A stretch of DNA of 64,000 bases, from contig NZ_RBZM01000009.1 of assembly GCF_003628305.1 (NCBI RefSeq), positions 62,001 to 126,000 of the forward strand, given 5' to 3'. A program made the translations under genes and the position numbers. Under the pieces are notes generated by a model. The model saw only the letters and a list, made by a program, of their open reading frames with translations, was not told the DNA's origin and made no database searches. Positions 1 through 8,017 of this stretch are shown here, one piece after another; within the stretch, counting starts at the first letter, position 1, and the number at the start of each line of letters is the position of its first letter. The stretch is from Cohnella endophytica. GTDB lineage: Bacteria; Bacillota; Bacilli; Paenibacillales; Paenibacillaceae.

Positions 1-165
1 GAGAATCGGGAATATCGCCGGAATAACGGACTGAACGGAATCGTTCAATAAGTGCACTAGGCTGATGGAAAACAAAATCGAGTATACCGTCTTCATCTGT
101 TGGGCGCTGGAGTTGGCAGTTGGGCTCAGGTTACCGGCGCTTGCAACGTTGGTGTTTGCGTTCAT
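1..165 (-). CDS. MFS exporter, Fsr-like (N-terminal fragment)
   Basis: Only the first 55 codons lie in the window; the gene runs off the left edge. It begins at an ATG preceded by AAAGGAAG. After a polar stretch rich in Asn, Ala and Ser, the protein enters a first membrane helix with the motif SISLVHLLNDSVQSVIPAIF. This motif (S-L-x-H-L-x-N-D-x-x-Q-S-x-x-P-A-I) is typical of helix 1 of fosmidomycin-resistance-type (Fsr) major facilitator exporters, so a proton-driven drug or metabolite efflux pump is the likely product. The FadR-type regulator gene upstream has the same orientation, but a hairpin separates them, so common transcription is uncertain. The family call rests on about 25 residues. 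Confidence 0.6.
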   Translation of the reverse strand, partial: MNANTNVASAGNLSPTANSSAQQMKTVYSILFSISLVHLLNDSVQSVIPAIFPIL

Positions 166-205
166 GTCGCTTTCTTCCTTTCGTCATATCATCTGATGTT
201 TAATG

Positions 206-248
206 GCGCGGAAAGGCTGGCATGCCTTCGCTAATCGCCTTTCCGCGC
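206..248 (-). terminator. Hairpin after the FadR-type regulator
   Basis: A perfect 12-bp inverted repeat (GCGCGGAAAGGC at 206-217, GCCTTTCCGCGC at 237-248) begins just after the stop codon of the regulator gene. There is no clear T tract after it on the minus strand, so it may be a weak terminator or an mRNA-stabilising hairpin between the regulator and the MFS gene. Confidence 0.5.
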
Positions 249-249
249 G

Positions 250-957
250 TTAATCCAGTTTGATCTTGAGTTGCTCGACCGTGCCGTCCAAGTTCCTTTT
301 CGTCCACAGTTCCGCCTCGGCAACGTCCTTCTCCTTGATCGCTTCGTACAATTTCTCGTGGAAAAGCACGTGCGGATCGTGTACCTCATCGTCCTTGGCC
401 AGGTTTGATAACGTCTCGCGCAACACGGACGAGAACGTCCGGTACAGATCGATAGCTACGTTGTTCTTGCTAGCTACGGCCACGGCGTTATGGAACTCGA
501 CGTCGGCATTGAGATAGGCGCTCGTGTCTCCTTTGTCCAGTGCGGCTTGGCGCGAATCCAGATGACGGCGCATCGCTTCCAGGTCCTGCTCGTCGCGACG
601 CTCCGCGGCCAAACGGGAAATTTCCAGCTCCAGCATTTTCCGGACTTCGTACACTTCCATGATTTCCGCTCTTCTCAGCCTATGCGCGAGAGGCTCCTGC
701 ATGACGGATGCGGCGGACAAAAACGTTCCGAACCCTTGCTTTTTCTCCAATAGCCCGGCATGCACGAGTACCCTTACCGCTTCGCGGATCGTCGAGCGAC
801 CAACGCCGAATTGCGACATGAGCTCGGGCTCAGTCGGGATTCTGTCGCCGTGCTTCAGGCCGCCGCTCGTAATCGTATTCTGCAGTTGGGTAACGACGTC
901 GTCCACGAGTTTCGTGCGCTTGAGCGTCTGGAACGACACTTTTGGAGTCACATTCAT
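250..957 (-). CDS. GntR-family regulator, FadR/FCD subfamily
   Basis: A 235-residue cytoplasmic transcription factor. Residues about 15-80 form the GntR winged helix, with the signature GDRIPTEPELMSQFGVGRST followed by REAVRVLVHAGLLEKKQGFGTF. Residues about 95-225 form the all-helical FCD effector domain, which in this family often binds a metal and a small carboxylate; candidate ligands are the Asp and His residues around DVEFHNAV. Such proteins usually repress genes for organic acid, sugar-acid or amino-acid use. Start: ATG with AGGAG about 9 bases upstream. The neighbouring MFS gene, downstream on the same strand, is a possible target. The effector cannot be told from sequence. Confidence 0.9.
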   Translation of the reverse strand: MNVTPKVSFQTLKRTKLVDDVVTQLQNTITSGGLKHGDRIPTEPELMSQFGVGRSTIREAVRVLVHAGLLEKKQGFGTFLSAASVMQEPLAHRLRRAEIMEVYEVRKMLELEISRLAAERRDEQDLEAMRRHLDSRQAALDKGDTSAYLNADVEFHNAVAVASKNNVAIDLYRTFSSVLRETLSNLAKDDEVHDPHVLFHEKLYEAIKEKDVAEAELWTKRNLDGTVEQLKIKLD

Positions 958-1024
958 CTGATCATCTCCTGAATCGAATTATATCACGGAGCGGTGACAG
1001 GCGGAACCGTTTCAAGGAAAAAAA

Positions 1025-1522
1025 TTAGTTGCCGCCGCCGAGCGCTTGCTTCACCGTATCCACGTGACCCTTTACCTTAATGTTGCGCCATTCTTGGATG
1101 AGGATTCCGTTCTCGTCGATCAGGAAAGTCGAACGTACGATGCCCATGTACTTCCTGCCGTACAATTGCTTTTCCTGCCATACTCCGAATAACTCGCATG
1201 CTTCATGCTCCGGATCCGCCAGCAATACGAAAGGCAACTCGTATTTCTGAATGAATTTGTAGTGCGATTTGAGATCGTTCGTGCTGATTCCGAGAATGAT
1301 CGCGTTGGCCTCTCCGAATGAAGGAGCGGCATCCCGGAAATCGCATGATTCCTGCGTGCACGCCGGAGTCAGATCTTTGGGGTAGAAGTATAGAACGACT
1401 TTGCGACCGCGATAGCCGCTCAACTTGACCGTCTCACCGTTCGTTCCGGGAAGCTCGAAGTCCGGGACGGGCCGTCCGACTTGGATCGGAGCATGGATCG
1501 GTTTTTTCGATGATGGCGTCAC
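1025..1522 (-). CDS. bcp: Thiol peroxidase of the Bcp/PrxQ family
   Basis: Atypical 2-Cys peroxiredoxin that reduces hydrogen peroxide and organic hydroperoxides in the cytoplasm, using thioredoxin as reductant. The segment [15 protein letters not shown] holds the peroxidatic Cys and, five residues later, the resolving Cys characteristic of this subfamily; the thioredoxin-like fold continues through YFYPKD and the C-terminal FLIDENG. The frame opens at a TTG (1546), but AAGGAG lies 9 bases before an in-frame GTG at 1522, which I take as the start (165 residues). The upstream TTG overlaps the -35 box of the divergent nuclease-like gene. The gene stands alone. Confidence 0.9.
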   Translation of the reverse strand: MTPSSKKPIHAPIQVGRPVPDFELPGTNGETVKLSGYRGRKVVLYFYPKDLTPACTQESCDFRDAAPSFGEANAIILGISTNDLKSHYKFIQKYELPFVLLADPEHEACELFGVWQEKQLYGRKYMGIVRSTFLIDENGILIQEWRNIKVKGHVDTVKQALGGGN

Positions 1523-1539
1523 ATTAATTTGCTCCTTCT

Positions 1540-1568
1540 TTGACAAACTTTGCGGGTTGGCTTATTTT
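1540..1568 (+). promoter_or_regulatory. Promoter of nuclease-like gene A
   Basis: TTGACA (1540-1545), 17-bp spacer, TATTTT (1563-1568). This is a fair sigma-A promoter whose start point would fall near 1575, about 25 bases before the leader hairpin. It is predicted from sequence only. Confidence 0.55.
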
Positions 1569-1599
1569 AAGATCAAGTATCTTTAAGCGAGCGAAGCAC

Positions 1600-1635
1600 G
1601 CCGCGTATTCCCTATAAGGGAAGCCGCGGCTTTTT
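1600..1635 (+). terminator. Terminator-like leader hairpin upstream of gene A
   Basis: GCCGCG (1600-1605) pairs with CGCGGC (1625-1630), and TTCCCT (1608-1613) pairs with AGGGAA (1617-1622) around an ATA loop. A 2x2 internal loop separates the two 6-bp helices, and TTTTT follows at 1631-1635. No plus-strand gene lies upstream (bcp is divergent), so this is probably a leader attenuator rather than the end of another gene. Locus B has the same 6+6 hairpin design in the same place. The ribosome binding site AGGAGGAGG (1662-1670) follows. Confidence 0.6.
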
Positions 1636-1678
1636 GGCGTTCTGCTCGATATTATGCGCCTAGGAGGAGGTCCTATTA

Positions 1679-2356
1679 ATGTTCGAACAAAATTATTACG
1701 TCTGGCTGGAGCAGCAACGCAAAGCTCGCTCCGGAGAAGCTTTACGTAAGCTGGCCGAGGATCACAGGCATGCCGAGGAACTGTTCGTCCGAACGGTGTG
1801 GTGGCCGGCGATCGGCAAGCTGGATGATTTGCACGCGGAGTACGAGGTCCCGAATGCCCGGAGCAGTTCTTATTATCTCGATTTCGCTTATATCCGTCCC
1901 TCGTATCGGATCGATTGGGAGATCGACGACTTCAGCTCGCACGCCAAAAACATTAACCGCCGAGGCTTCGAATACGAGCGCGACCGGCAGAATTTCCTTA
2001 CTCATAACGGCTGGCAGGTTTACCGATTCTCCCTTGACGCCGTGAGGGAGCGCCCCCTCCAATGCCAACAGTTCGTCCTGCAGGTCATCGGGAAGCTATA
2101 CGGAAGCAACGATAACGGCCTGCAAAATGGGGATGCGTCGCGACTAACGTTGAAACAGCGGGAAATCCTGCGGATCGCGCTTCGTTTGCAACGCCCCTTC
2201 ACGCCACTCGAGGTGTGCGAGGGGTTGGGGATTAAGGCGCAACACGCACGCAAACTGCTGCATGAATTAGTCATGATGGGTCTTATATCCGCTCAATCCG
2301 GGAAAGCGCGAATTCGTTCATACGCCTTAGGACCAAAAGCTCCCACTTGGATTTAG
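1679..2356 (+). CDS. PD-(D/E)XK nuclease-like protein with C-terminal winged-helix region (copy A)
   Basis: A 225-residue protein that I cannot name. Residues about 60-140 match the core of DUF559/Vsr-like restriction-fold nucleases: Asp68 in YYLDFAYI, then E-I-D at 81-83, His88, R-D-R-Q at 101-104, and GWQVYRFS at 111-118. All expected catalytic-type acids are present, so it may be active. Residues about 155-220 (LTLKQREILRIALRL, then LGIKAQHARKLLHELVMMGLIS) look like a winged helix that would bind DNA. An N-terminal WWPAIGKLDDLHAEYEV block is shared with copy B at 22489-23148. Start: ATG 8 bases after AGGAGGAGG. The gene sits behind a terminator-like leader and is followed, one base after its stop, by a palindrome array. 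Function is unknown; nuclease activity is inferred. Confidence 0.8.
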   Translation: MFEQNYYVWLEQQRKARSGEALRKLAEDHRHAEELFVRTVWWPAIGKLDDLHAEYEVPNARSSSYYLDFAYIRPSYRIDWEIDDFSSHAKNINRRGFEYERDRQNFLTHNGWQVYRFSLDAVRERPLQCQQFVLQVIGKLYGSNDNGLQNGDASRLTLKQREILRIALRLQRPFTPLEVCEGLGIKAQHARKLLHELVMMGLISAQSGKARIRSYALGPKAPTWI

Positions 2357-2357
2357 C

Positions 2358-2544
2358 ATAGGGTTATGCCCTAACTCTATTTCCACAAAGTCGCTTGCTT
2401 GCATCCAAATAGCGTTGTACCATCACTCTTTTTACACACATCGTGCCACAAAACATCCTCATTAGACGAAATAGCATTATCGCGTCACTCTATTGCCCCC
2501 AAATACGAAAGTATTTCGGCAATAGAGTGATGGCATCACCCTAT
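2358..2544 (+). repeat. Degenerate array of four 23-nt palindromes after gene A
   Basis: Four 23-nt units start at 2358, 2409, 2471 and 2522 (intervals 51, 62 and 51). Each begins ATAG and ends CTAT, or CTTT in unit 2. Units 1 and 4 are near-perfect palindromes: ATAGGGTTA with TAACTCTAT, and ATAGAGTGA with TCACCCTAT, around 5-nt centres. Units 2 and 3 have decayed left arms but keep TCACTCT. The two regular spacers are 28 nt. The right half of unit 3 and the left half of unit 4 also form a 13-bp stem (2485-2497 with 2518-2530), enclosing a second stem AAATAC/GTATTT with a GAAA loop. The 2545-2663 stretch beyond shows nothing recognisable. Confidence 0.8.
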
Positions 2545-2663
2545 TCTCCGTGATCCCTCGGCAAGAGCATGTTACTTGCGAAACCCATCCTTCAAACGCA
2601 CAATATCAACCGCGAGTATCCAGATCCTTCGGCCAAATGATTTCGAACGTGCAAGCACCCCGC

Positions 2664-3461
2664 CTAACTCCCCGCGCCGCGATAGCGACGGACGCCGTAG
2701 TTCCAGAACCAGAGGCCGAGCGACAGCACGACGATGCCGACGACCGGAGTGAGCCAGGCCATCCACCATTGTTCGAGGCGGCCGAGGAAAAACGAAGCCG
2801 GGTATACGCCGACGAACGCGAACGGCAGCAACCACGTCAGCAGAAATTTGATCGTTTTGTTATAGATTTCGACCGGGTACCGGCCGTAGTTCTGAATGTT
2901 GTAGATGAGCGGACCGATGCCCGTCGGCGCGTCCGAATAAAACGAGATCGCCGACATCGCGGTGTAGATGCCTATATAGATGAAGCACGAGCCGAGCACC
3001 ATAATGATAAGCACGAACGGGTCATACCAATGGAACGGCAGGCCGAGCGTCGTCCATGACGTGATCATGATGATGAGTCCGACGGTCGCGCCGACGATGG
3101 CCGGCGGGTCCATGTTCTCTAGCATGACCTGCGACAACGAATGCGCGGGACGGGTGAGAACGCGATCCATCTCCCCTTTGACGATGTACCGTTCGCTGAA
3201 ATTCCATGCGCTGAAAAACGTCGAGAACAGTCCCGAAGCGATCATGAAGTAGCCGTAGACGAACACGACTTCCGCCTCGCTCCAATTGCCCAGCGAAGGC
3301 GTGTGCATGAACACGATGAAAATAAACACGAGATTAAGCCCGTTAAACATTAAGTCCGACAGCACTTCGATCCAGAAGTCGGCGCGGTACGATAGCTTTG
3401 TTTTCATATAATTTGCGAAATAATCACGGTACAAACCGAGCATAAACGCGAACCGGCTCAT
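2664..3461 (-). CDS. ABC-2 type exporter permease (ABC2_membrane_6-like)
   Basis: A 265-residue integral membrane protein with about six hydrophobic helices, for example around 38-58 (DLMFNGLNLVFIFIVFM), 65-85, 115-140, 145-165 and 235-255. The conserved segment GEMDRVLTRPAHSLSQVMLE lies in a cytoplasmic loop typical of this permease family. It would form a heterodimer with the permease encoded just upstream and be powered by the ATPase that starts the operon. Start: ATG with AAGGGGG about 8 bases upstream, 4 bases after the previous stop. It is the last gene of a three-gene minus-strand operon (5405 to 2664). Substrate unknown; relatives are usually called drug or lipid exporters. Confidence 0.85.
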   Translation of the reverse strand: MSRFAFMLGLYRDYFANYMKTKLSYRADFWIEVLSDLMFNGLNLVFIFIVFMHTPSLGNWSEAEVVFVYGYFMIASGLFSTFFSAWNFSERYIVKGEMDRVLTRPAHSLSQVMLENMDPPAIVGATVGLIIMITSWTTLGLPFHWYDPFVLIIMVLGSCFIYIGIYTAMSAISFYSDAPTGIGPLIYNIQNYGRYPVEIYNKTIKFLLTWLLPFAFVGVYPASFFLGRLEQWWMAWLTPVVGIVVLSLGLWFWNYGVRRYRGAGS

Positions 3462-3465
3462 CGGA

Positions 3466-4260
3466 TCAACCCCCTTGCACGAACAGCCTGCGACGCGCCG
3501 ACCGCCATACGAGCATGATCGGTACGAGCAAAACGGCCGTCCATATCACTTGGACAAGCAACGCGTTCCAGATATCCGCGCCTTGAATCCGGCCCGTGAA
3601 CACCGAGCCCGGCAAATACGTAATCGCCTGGAACGGCAACCAATTCATGACCGAGATCGCCCAGCCGGGGAAAAACGCGATCGGTACGATAACGCCCGAC
3701 AACAAGTCGACGAGAATCCTTTTCATGGCCATGATTCCTTGGTTGTTCTCGAAGAAAAACGCGCCTAGTCCGGTCAAAATATTCAGCTGCGAATTAATGA
3801 GAAAACTGAACCATAACATAACGAAGAATACGATCCATAGCTTCGGATCCGTGGGCAGCTCGATCGGGAAGATGAACGATACGATAATCATTCCCGGCAC
3901 CATGAACAGTCCCAACCGGAACAAGCCTTCTCCGAAGCCTTGCATCATTTTGACGAGCAAATACGAATAGGGCCGGATAATCTGGATCGCCACGCTTCCG
4001 TCCACGATCTCGCCCGATATTTCGCGGTCCAAGTTATTGAAGTAGAACGCGCGCGCCATCCAAGACACGGCAACGTAGGTAGACATCTGAATAACCGTAA
4101 AGCCTTGGAGCGTCTCCGCGCTGCCGTATATGGCTTTCCATAGGAAATAATAAGCGCCGATGTTAATGGCATAAATAATAATGCCGCTGTAGTAATTCAC
4201 CCGATAGGCGAGCATCATGAGAAACCGGATGCGAACGAAATCCAAATATGCGCTCATCAT
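3466..4260 (-). CDS. ABC-2 type exporter permease, second subunit
   Basis: A 264-residue membrane protein with about six helices (for example 22-45, 57-75, 115-135, 140-170, 180-205 and 228-250). It is related to the neighbouring permease: ATP-coupling loop DREISGEIVDGSVAIQIIRPYSYLLVKM corresponds to the GEMDRVLTRPAHSL region of the partner. The ATG overlaps the TGA of the ATPase gene (ATGA), so the two are translationally coupled, and the next gene follows after 4 bases. The pair of dissimilar permeases suggests a heterodimeric export channel. The exported compound cannot be told from sequence. Confidence 0.85.
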   Translation of the reverse strand: MMSAYLDFVRIRFLMMLAYRVNYYSGIIIYAINIGAYYFLWKAIYGSAETLQGFTVIQMSTYVAVSWMARAFYFNNLDREISGEIVDGSVAIQIIRPYSYLLVKMMQGFGEGLFRLGLFMVPGMIIVSFIFPIELPTDPKLWIVFFVMLWFSFLINSQLNILTGLGAFFFENNQGIMAMKRILVDLLSGVIVPIAFFPGWAISVMNWLPFQAITYLPGSVFTGRIQGADIWNALLVQVIWTAVLLVPIMLVWRSARRRLFVQGG

Positions 4261-5405
4261 GATTCGTTTGCTCCCGCCTTGACCGTTTCCTTCGAATCGG
4301 CCGCTCCCGATGTGGCCGTCTCTCCGACAGCGCCCTCGGAATTGAGCTCAACGGACTCGCCTGTTTCTCCGGACTCCCCGGACAACGCGGACAGATCCCT
4401 TGGCGCTTCCGCGCTGCCGGACTGATAAATCTCGCGCACGATCTCGTCCGTATTCGTCTCGAAAATCTTAATGTCGCTGATTTCCCGAAGACCGACCACG
4501 CGGGACAGCACGTCGGACACATTCATCTCGCGGGGAATCCACACTTTGGCCGTCAAGTCGTTCTCGAGCGTCCAACGAACGTCCAGCCCGGAAGTCATGG
4601 CCGAGACGACCGACAACGTGACGGGATCGTTGAATTGGAACTGAACCTCGCGGCCTTTGCCCCAGCGCGACTTGAGTTCTTCGAGTCCGCCGTCGTAAAT
4701 GATGCGGCCGTCGTCCAGCATGATAACGCGAGAACAAAGCGCTTCGATGTCTTGAAGATCGTGCGTCGTCAGAAGGATCGTCGTCCCCTCTTCGCGGTTC
4801 AGCCGCTTGAGGAATTCCCTGATCTCCGTCTTGACGACGATATCGAGCCCGATCGTCGGCTCGTCCAAGAACAGGATCGAAGGATTATGGAGCAGCGCTG
4901 CCACCAGCTCGCACCGCATGCGCTGGCCGAGACTCAGCTTGCGGACGGGACGGTTCAACAGCTCCTGCAACTGAAGCGTCTCCACCAGTTCGTCGAGTCT
5001 CCGCCTGAAATCCGTCTCGCTCACCCTGTACACTTTGCGCAACAGGTTAAACGACTCGATAACGCCGATATCCCACCACAGCTGGCTTCGCTGGCCGAAT
5101 ACGACGCCGATTCCTTGCACGAACTTCTCGCGTTCCTTATGGGGAACATAGCCGTTTACAACGAGCTTGCCGGATGTCGGCACGAGAATGCCGGTCAGCA
5201 TCTTGATCGTCGTCGATTTGCCGGCGCCGTTCTCCCCGATGTATCCGCAGATCTCGCCTTGCGGAATCTGAAAACTGATATCTTTGACCGCGGCCACTTC
5301 GGTATGCTCCCGTCGGAACAAATCCTTGAGCGCTCCTTTCAGGCCTTCGCGGTTTTTCTGAACCTTGAATTGCTTGCGTAATTGATGAACGTCTATCGCT
5401 AACAT
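4257..5405 (-). CDS. ABC exporter ATP-binding protein with acidic C-terminal tail
   Basis: A 382-residue cytoplasmic ATPase driving the two permeases encoded downstream. Walker A is GENGAGKSTT (about residue 57), the signature is LSLGQRMRCELVAALLHNP, Walker B is SILFLDEPTIGLD, and the switch His is in TTHDLQDIEAL. Residues about 230-325 form the extra domain seen in DRR/Nod-type exporters. The final 50 residues are a low-complexity tail rich in Ser, Glu, Gly and Ala (SALSGESGETGESVELNSEG), unusual for the family and perhaps added in this lineage. Start: ATG 5 bases after GGAGG. It is first in the operon. Confidence 0.9.
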   Translation of the reverse strand: MLAIDVHQLRKQFKVQKNREGLKGALKDLFRREHTEVAAVKDISFQIPQGEICGYIGENGAGKSTTIKMLTGILVPTSGKLVVNGYVPHKEREKFVQGIGVVFGQRSQLWWDIGVIESFNLLRKVYRVSETDFRRRLDELVETLQLQELLNRPVRKLSLGQRMRCELVAALLHNPSILFLDEPTIGLDIVVKTEIREFLKRLNREEGTTILLTTHDLQDIEALCSRVIMLDDGRIIYDGGLEELKSRWGKGREVQFQFNDPVTLSVVSAMTSGLDVRWTLENDLTAKVWIPREMNVSDVLSRVVGLREISDIKIFETNTDEIVREIYQSGSAEAPRDLSALSGESGETGESVELNSEGAVGETATSGAADSKETVKAGANES

Positions 5406-5453
5406 ATGAACCTCCTGCGTCCGGCATCGCTTACAGGATTAAATTTCCTTAAC

Positions 5454-5483
5454 TTGCTTATCCCTTTGCCGAAACTTTATAAT
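5454..5483 (+). promoter_or_regulatory. Promoter of the LCP gene
   Basis: TTGCTT (5454-5459), 18-bp spacer, perfect TATAAT (5478-5483). It lies 35 bp before the ATG of the LCP gene, in the intergenic region shared with the divergent ABC exporter operon. Sequence prediction only. Confidence 0.6.
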
Positions 5484-5517
5484 TTTATCATATTGCAACC
5501 GGAGAGGACATCCATAC

Positions 5518-6522
5518 ATGCGGAAAAGATGGAAATATACGCTTTTTAGCCTACTTGGCTTATTGTTGATCGCTTTCTGCTTCATCGGATGGAAGGCCTA
5601 CGGAACATACCGCGAGATGGACCAAATCCATAAGCCGAAGGAACAATCGCGTTTCGGCCAATTCGAAGCGAAGCCGGAATACAAGCCGCCCGAATGGGAA
5701 GGCTCCGAACGCGTGAACGTACTCCTCATGGGAGGGGACGAGAGAGGGTTGCGAAAAGGCGAGGTCGCCCGCTCCGATTCCATGCTCGTCGTTTCGTTCG
5801 ATCCCACGAGCAAAAAAATTCACCTTTTCTCGGTTCTTCGGGATACATACGTCGATATTCCAGGCTACAAACCGAACCGGATCAACGCGGCCATTACGCT
5901 AGGCGGTCCGGAACTAGCCATGAAGACGATAGGTAACTTAACCGGCTTGGACATCCAATATTATGTATACGTTGATTTCCAAGGATTCATTAAGCTGGTG
6001 GACTCAGTCGGAGGCGTCGACTTCTACGTCGAGAAGGATATGAAATATTCCGATGCGGCGGACGGTCACGTCTACGACATTAATCTGAAAAAGGGGCAAC
6101 AGCATCTCGACGGCGATCATGCGCTGCAGTACGTGCGGTTCCGTCACGACAAGCTGTCGGATTTCACCCGGACGGAGCGTCAACGCGCGTTCCTGAAGGC
6201 GATCGCCAACAAGTTGGAATCCGGCTGGAACTTGATCAAGCTTCCTGATATTCTCGGCGAGGTTACCCCCTATATGGAATCGAACATGTCGGCGAAAGAT
6301 ATGCTGAAGCTGGCGAGCCTCGGCTATAAATCCCATCAGGCCGGTTCCGCGCAGCTTCCGCCGATGGAACTCGTCGAGGATAAGGTCGTCGGCGGCTCGT
6401 CCGTACTTGGTGTTAAGAACGAAGACGCGCTGAAAGGGTACGTGCAGGAAGTATTGGCCAAGGACGACACGACCGTTCCTTCCGCCTCCCCATCGGCTTC
6501 ACCTTCCGGTTCATCAAAGTAG
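5518..6522 (+). CDS. LytR-CpsA-Psr (LCP) family cell-wall glycopolymer transferase
   Basis: A 334-residue membrane-anchored enzyme. One N-terminal helix (about 8-28, YTLFSLLGLLLIAFCFIGW) leaves the rest outside. The LCP domain (about 65-235) has LLMGGDERG, RSDSMLVVSFDP, SVLRDTYVDIPGY, KPNRINAA and LQYVRFRHD, containing the Asp and Arg residues that bind pyrophosphate and magnesium. LCP proteins transfer teichoic acid or other glycopolymers from undecaprenyl-pyrophosphate onto peptidoglycan. The C terminus ends in a PSASPSASPSGSS linker. Start: ATG about 10 bases after GGAGAGG. It seems monocistronic. Confidence 0.93.
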   Translation: MRKRWKYTLFSLLGLLLIAFCFIGWKAYGTYREMDQIHKPKEQSRFGQFEAKPEYKPPEWEGSERVNVLLMGGDERGLRKGEVARSDSMLVVSFDPTSKKIHLFSVLRDTYVDIPGYKPNRINAAITLGGPELAMKTIGNLTGLDIQYYVYVDFQGFIKLVDSVGGVDFYVEKDMKYSDAADGHVYDINLKKGQQHLDGDHALQYVRFRHDKLSDFTRTERQRAFLKAIANKLESGWNLIKLPDILGEVTPYMESNMSAKDMLKLASLGYKSHQAGSAQLPPMELVEDKVVGGSSVLGVKNEDALKGYVQEVLAKDDTTVPSASPSASPSGSSK

Positions 6523-6604
6523 CAGCAGTTTTCTTCAACGAAAAGAAATATCGAGTAGTTGGCATCCCAATAGCGGCAAGCAATAACGGAGGGTATAACA
6601 ATTA

Positions 6605-7930
6605 ATGGCGAACATCAATAGAGAGAAATCGACACGGTTATACGAAGAAGCGCAGCAGCATATCGTAGGCGGAGTGAATAGCCCCTCCCGCTCGTTCAAG
6701 GCGGTCGGGGGAGGTGCGCCGGTGTTCATGGAACGCGGTGAGGGCGCGTATTTCTGGGACGTGGACGGCAACAAGTATATCGACTACTTAGCGGCGTTCG
6801 GACCGATCATCACCGGTCATGCCCACCCGCACGTAACCGATGCGATCGTACGCGCGGCACGAACCGGCACGCTATTCGGCACCGCGACCGAGCACGAGAT
6901 CCGGTTGGCCGAAGCTTTGAAGACGGCCATTCCCTCGATGGACAAAGTCCGCTTCGTGAATTCCGGAACGGAAGCGGTCATGACGACGATCCGGGCCGCG
7001 CGGGCTTTCACCGGACGCAACAAAATCATCAAATTCGCCGGTTGCTACCACGGCCATGCCGACCTCGTGCTCGTCGCGGCGGGATCCGGTCCATCGACGC
7101 TTGGGATACCTGACAGTGCGGGCATTCCGCCGAGCATCGCCAGCGAAGTGATCACCGTGCCGTTCAACGAATTGGACGGCTTGCGCCAGGCGCTTGAACG
7201 CTGGGGAGACGAAGTCGCGGCCGTCATGGTCGAGCCGATCGTTGGCAACTTCGGGATGGTCATGCCGAAGCCCGGTTTCTTGGAAGGCTTGTGCAAGCTG
7301 GCACGTGACGCGGGCGCGCTCGTCATCTACGACGAGGTCATCAGCGCCTTCCGTTTCCATTACGGCTCGACCCAGACGTTGCCGTTGTTCCCCGACCATG
7401 AGGCGATTCGCCCGGATTTGACCGCCCTCGGCAAAATCATCGGGGGCGGCCTTCCGATCGGCGCATACGGCGGACGAGCGGACATCATGGCGATGATCGC
7501 TCCACTCGGTCCCGCCTATCAAGCGGGTACGATGGCCGGCAATCCGGCATCCGTTCTGGCCGGCATCGCTTGCTTGGAAGTGCTGCGCGAGCCTGGCGTT
7601 TACGATCGCATGGAAGCTCTCGCTACCCGGCTCGCCGATGGTTTGCAGGCATCCGCCGACCGCAATGGCATCCCGCTGACGATTAACCGGATCCTCGGCG
7701 CTTTCTCGACGCATTTCTGCGCTCATCCGGTCACCGACTACGAAGAAGCGCAAGGCTCGGACGGCGAACGTTTCGCCCGATTCTTCCGTCTGATGCTGGA
7801 ACGCGGTATTTATCTCGCCCCATCGAAATACGAGGCGTGGTTCCTCACGACTGCCCACTCCGACGCGGACATCGATCAGACGCTAGAAGCCGCGGAGCAA
7901 TCGTTCCGGGAGATGGCGAAGGACGAATAG
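6605..7930 (+). CDS. hemL: Glutamate-1-semialdehyde 2,1-aminomutase
   Basis: A 441-residue PLP enzyme of class III aminotransferase fold that converts glutamate-1-semialdehyde to 5-aminolevulinate, the first committed precursor of heme and other tetrapyrroles. Lys277 in [10 protein letters not shown] is the expected Schiff-base lysine; [28 protein letters not shown] and YDEVISAFR are family signatures. Start: ATG preceded by GGAGGG. It is not next to other hem genes; Bacillaceae often carry such a stand-alone second copy (gsaB) besides the hem-operon hemL, so it may be that paralogue. A strong terminator follows. Confidence 0.92.
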   Translation: MANINREKSTRLYEEAQQHIVGGVNSPSRSFKAVGGGAPVFMERGEGAYFWDVDGNKYIDYLAAFGPIITGHAHPHVTDAIVRAARTGTLFGTATEHEIRLAEALKTAIPSMDKVRFVNSGTEAVMTTIRAARAFTGRNKIIKFAGCYHGHADLVLVAAGSGPSTLGIPDSAGIPPSIASEVITVPFNELDGLRQALERWGDEVAAVMVEPIVGNFGMVMPKPGFLEGLCKLARDAGALVIYDEVISAFRFHYGSTQTLPLFPDHEAIRPDLTALGKIIGGGLPIGAYGGRADIMAMIAPLGPAYQAGTMAGNPASVLAGIACLEVLREPGVYDRMEALATRLADGLQASADRNGIPLTINRILGAFSTHFCAHPVTDYEEAQGSDGERFARFFRLMLERGIYLAPSKYEAWFLTTAHSDADIDQTLEAAEQSFREMAKDE

Positions 7931-7952
7931 ATCTCTTTTATAACGAAATGAA

Positions 7953-7987
7953 AGAAGCCTCCCGGTCCGATTGGACGGGAGGCTTCT
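7953..7987. terminator. Bidirectional terminator between hemL and the WG-repeat gene
   Basis: AGAAGCCTCCCG-G-TCC pairs with GGACGGGAGGCTTCT (15 bp with one bulged G) around a GATT loop. It lies between two convergent genes. T-rich sequence follows on the plus strand, and A-rich sequence precedes it, so it can serve both. Confidence 0.85.
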
Positions 7988-8017
7988 TCTACTTCTTTTA
8001 TTCCGATCATTTTTCGA

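Noticed and set aside
2485-2530. Ordinary terminator of gene A
   Set aside because: The 13-bp stem lies 130 bp after the stop, has no T tract, and its arms are halves of two units of the 51-bp array.
6872-7858. A 328-codon minus-strand open frame opposite hemL
   Set aside because: Antisense shadow of hemL, no family resemblance.
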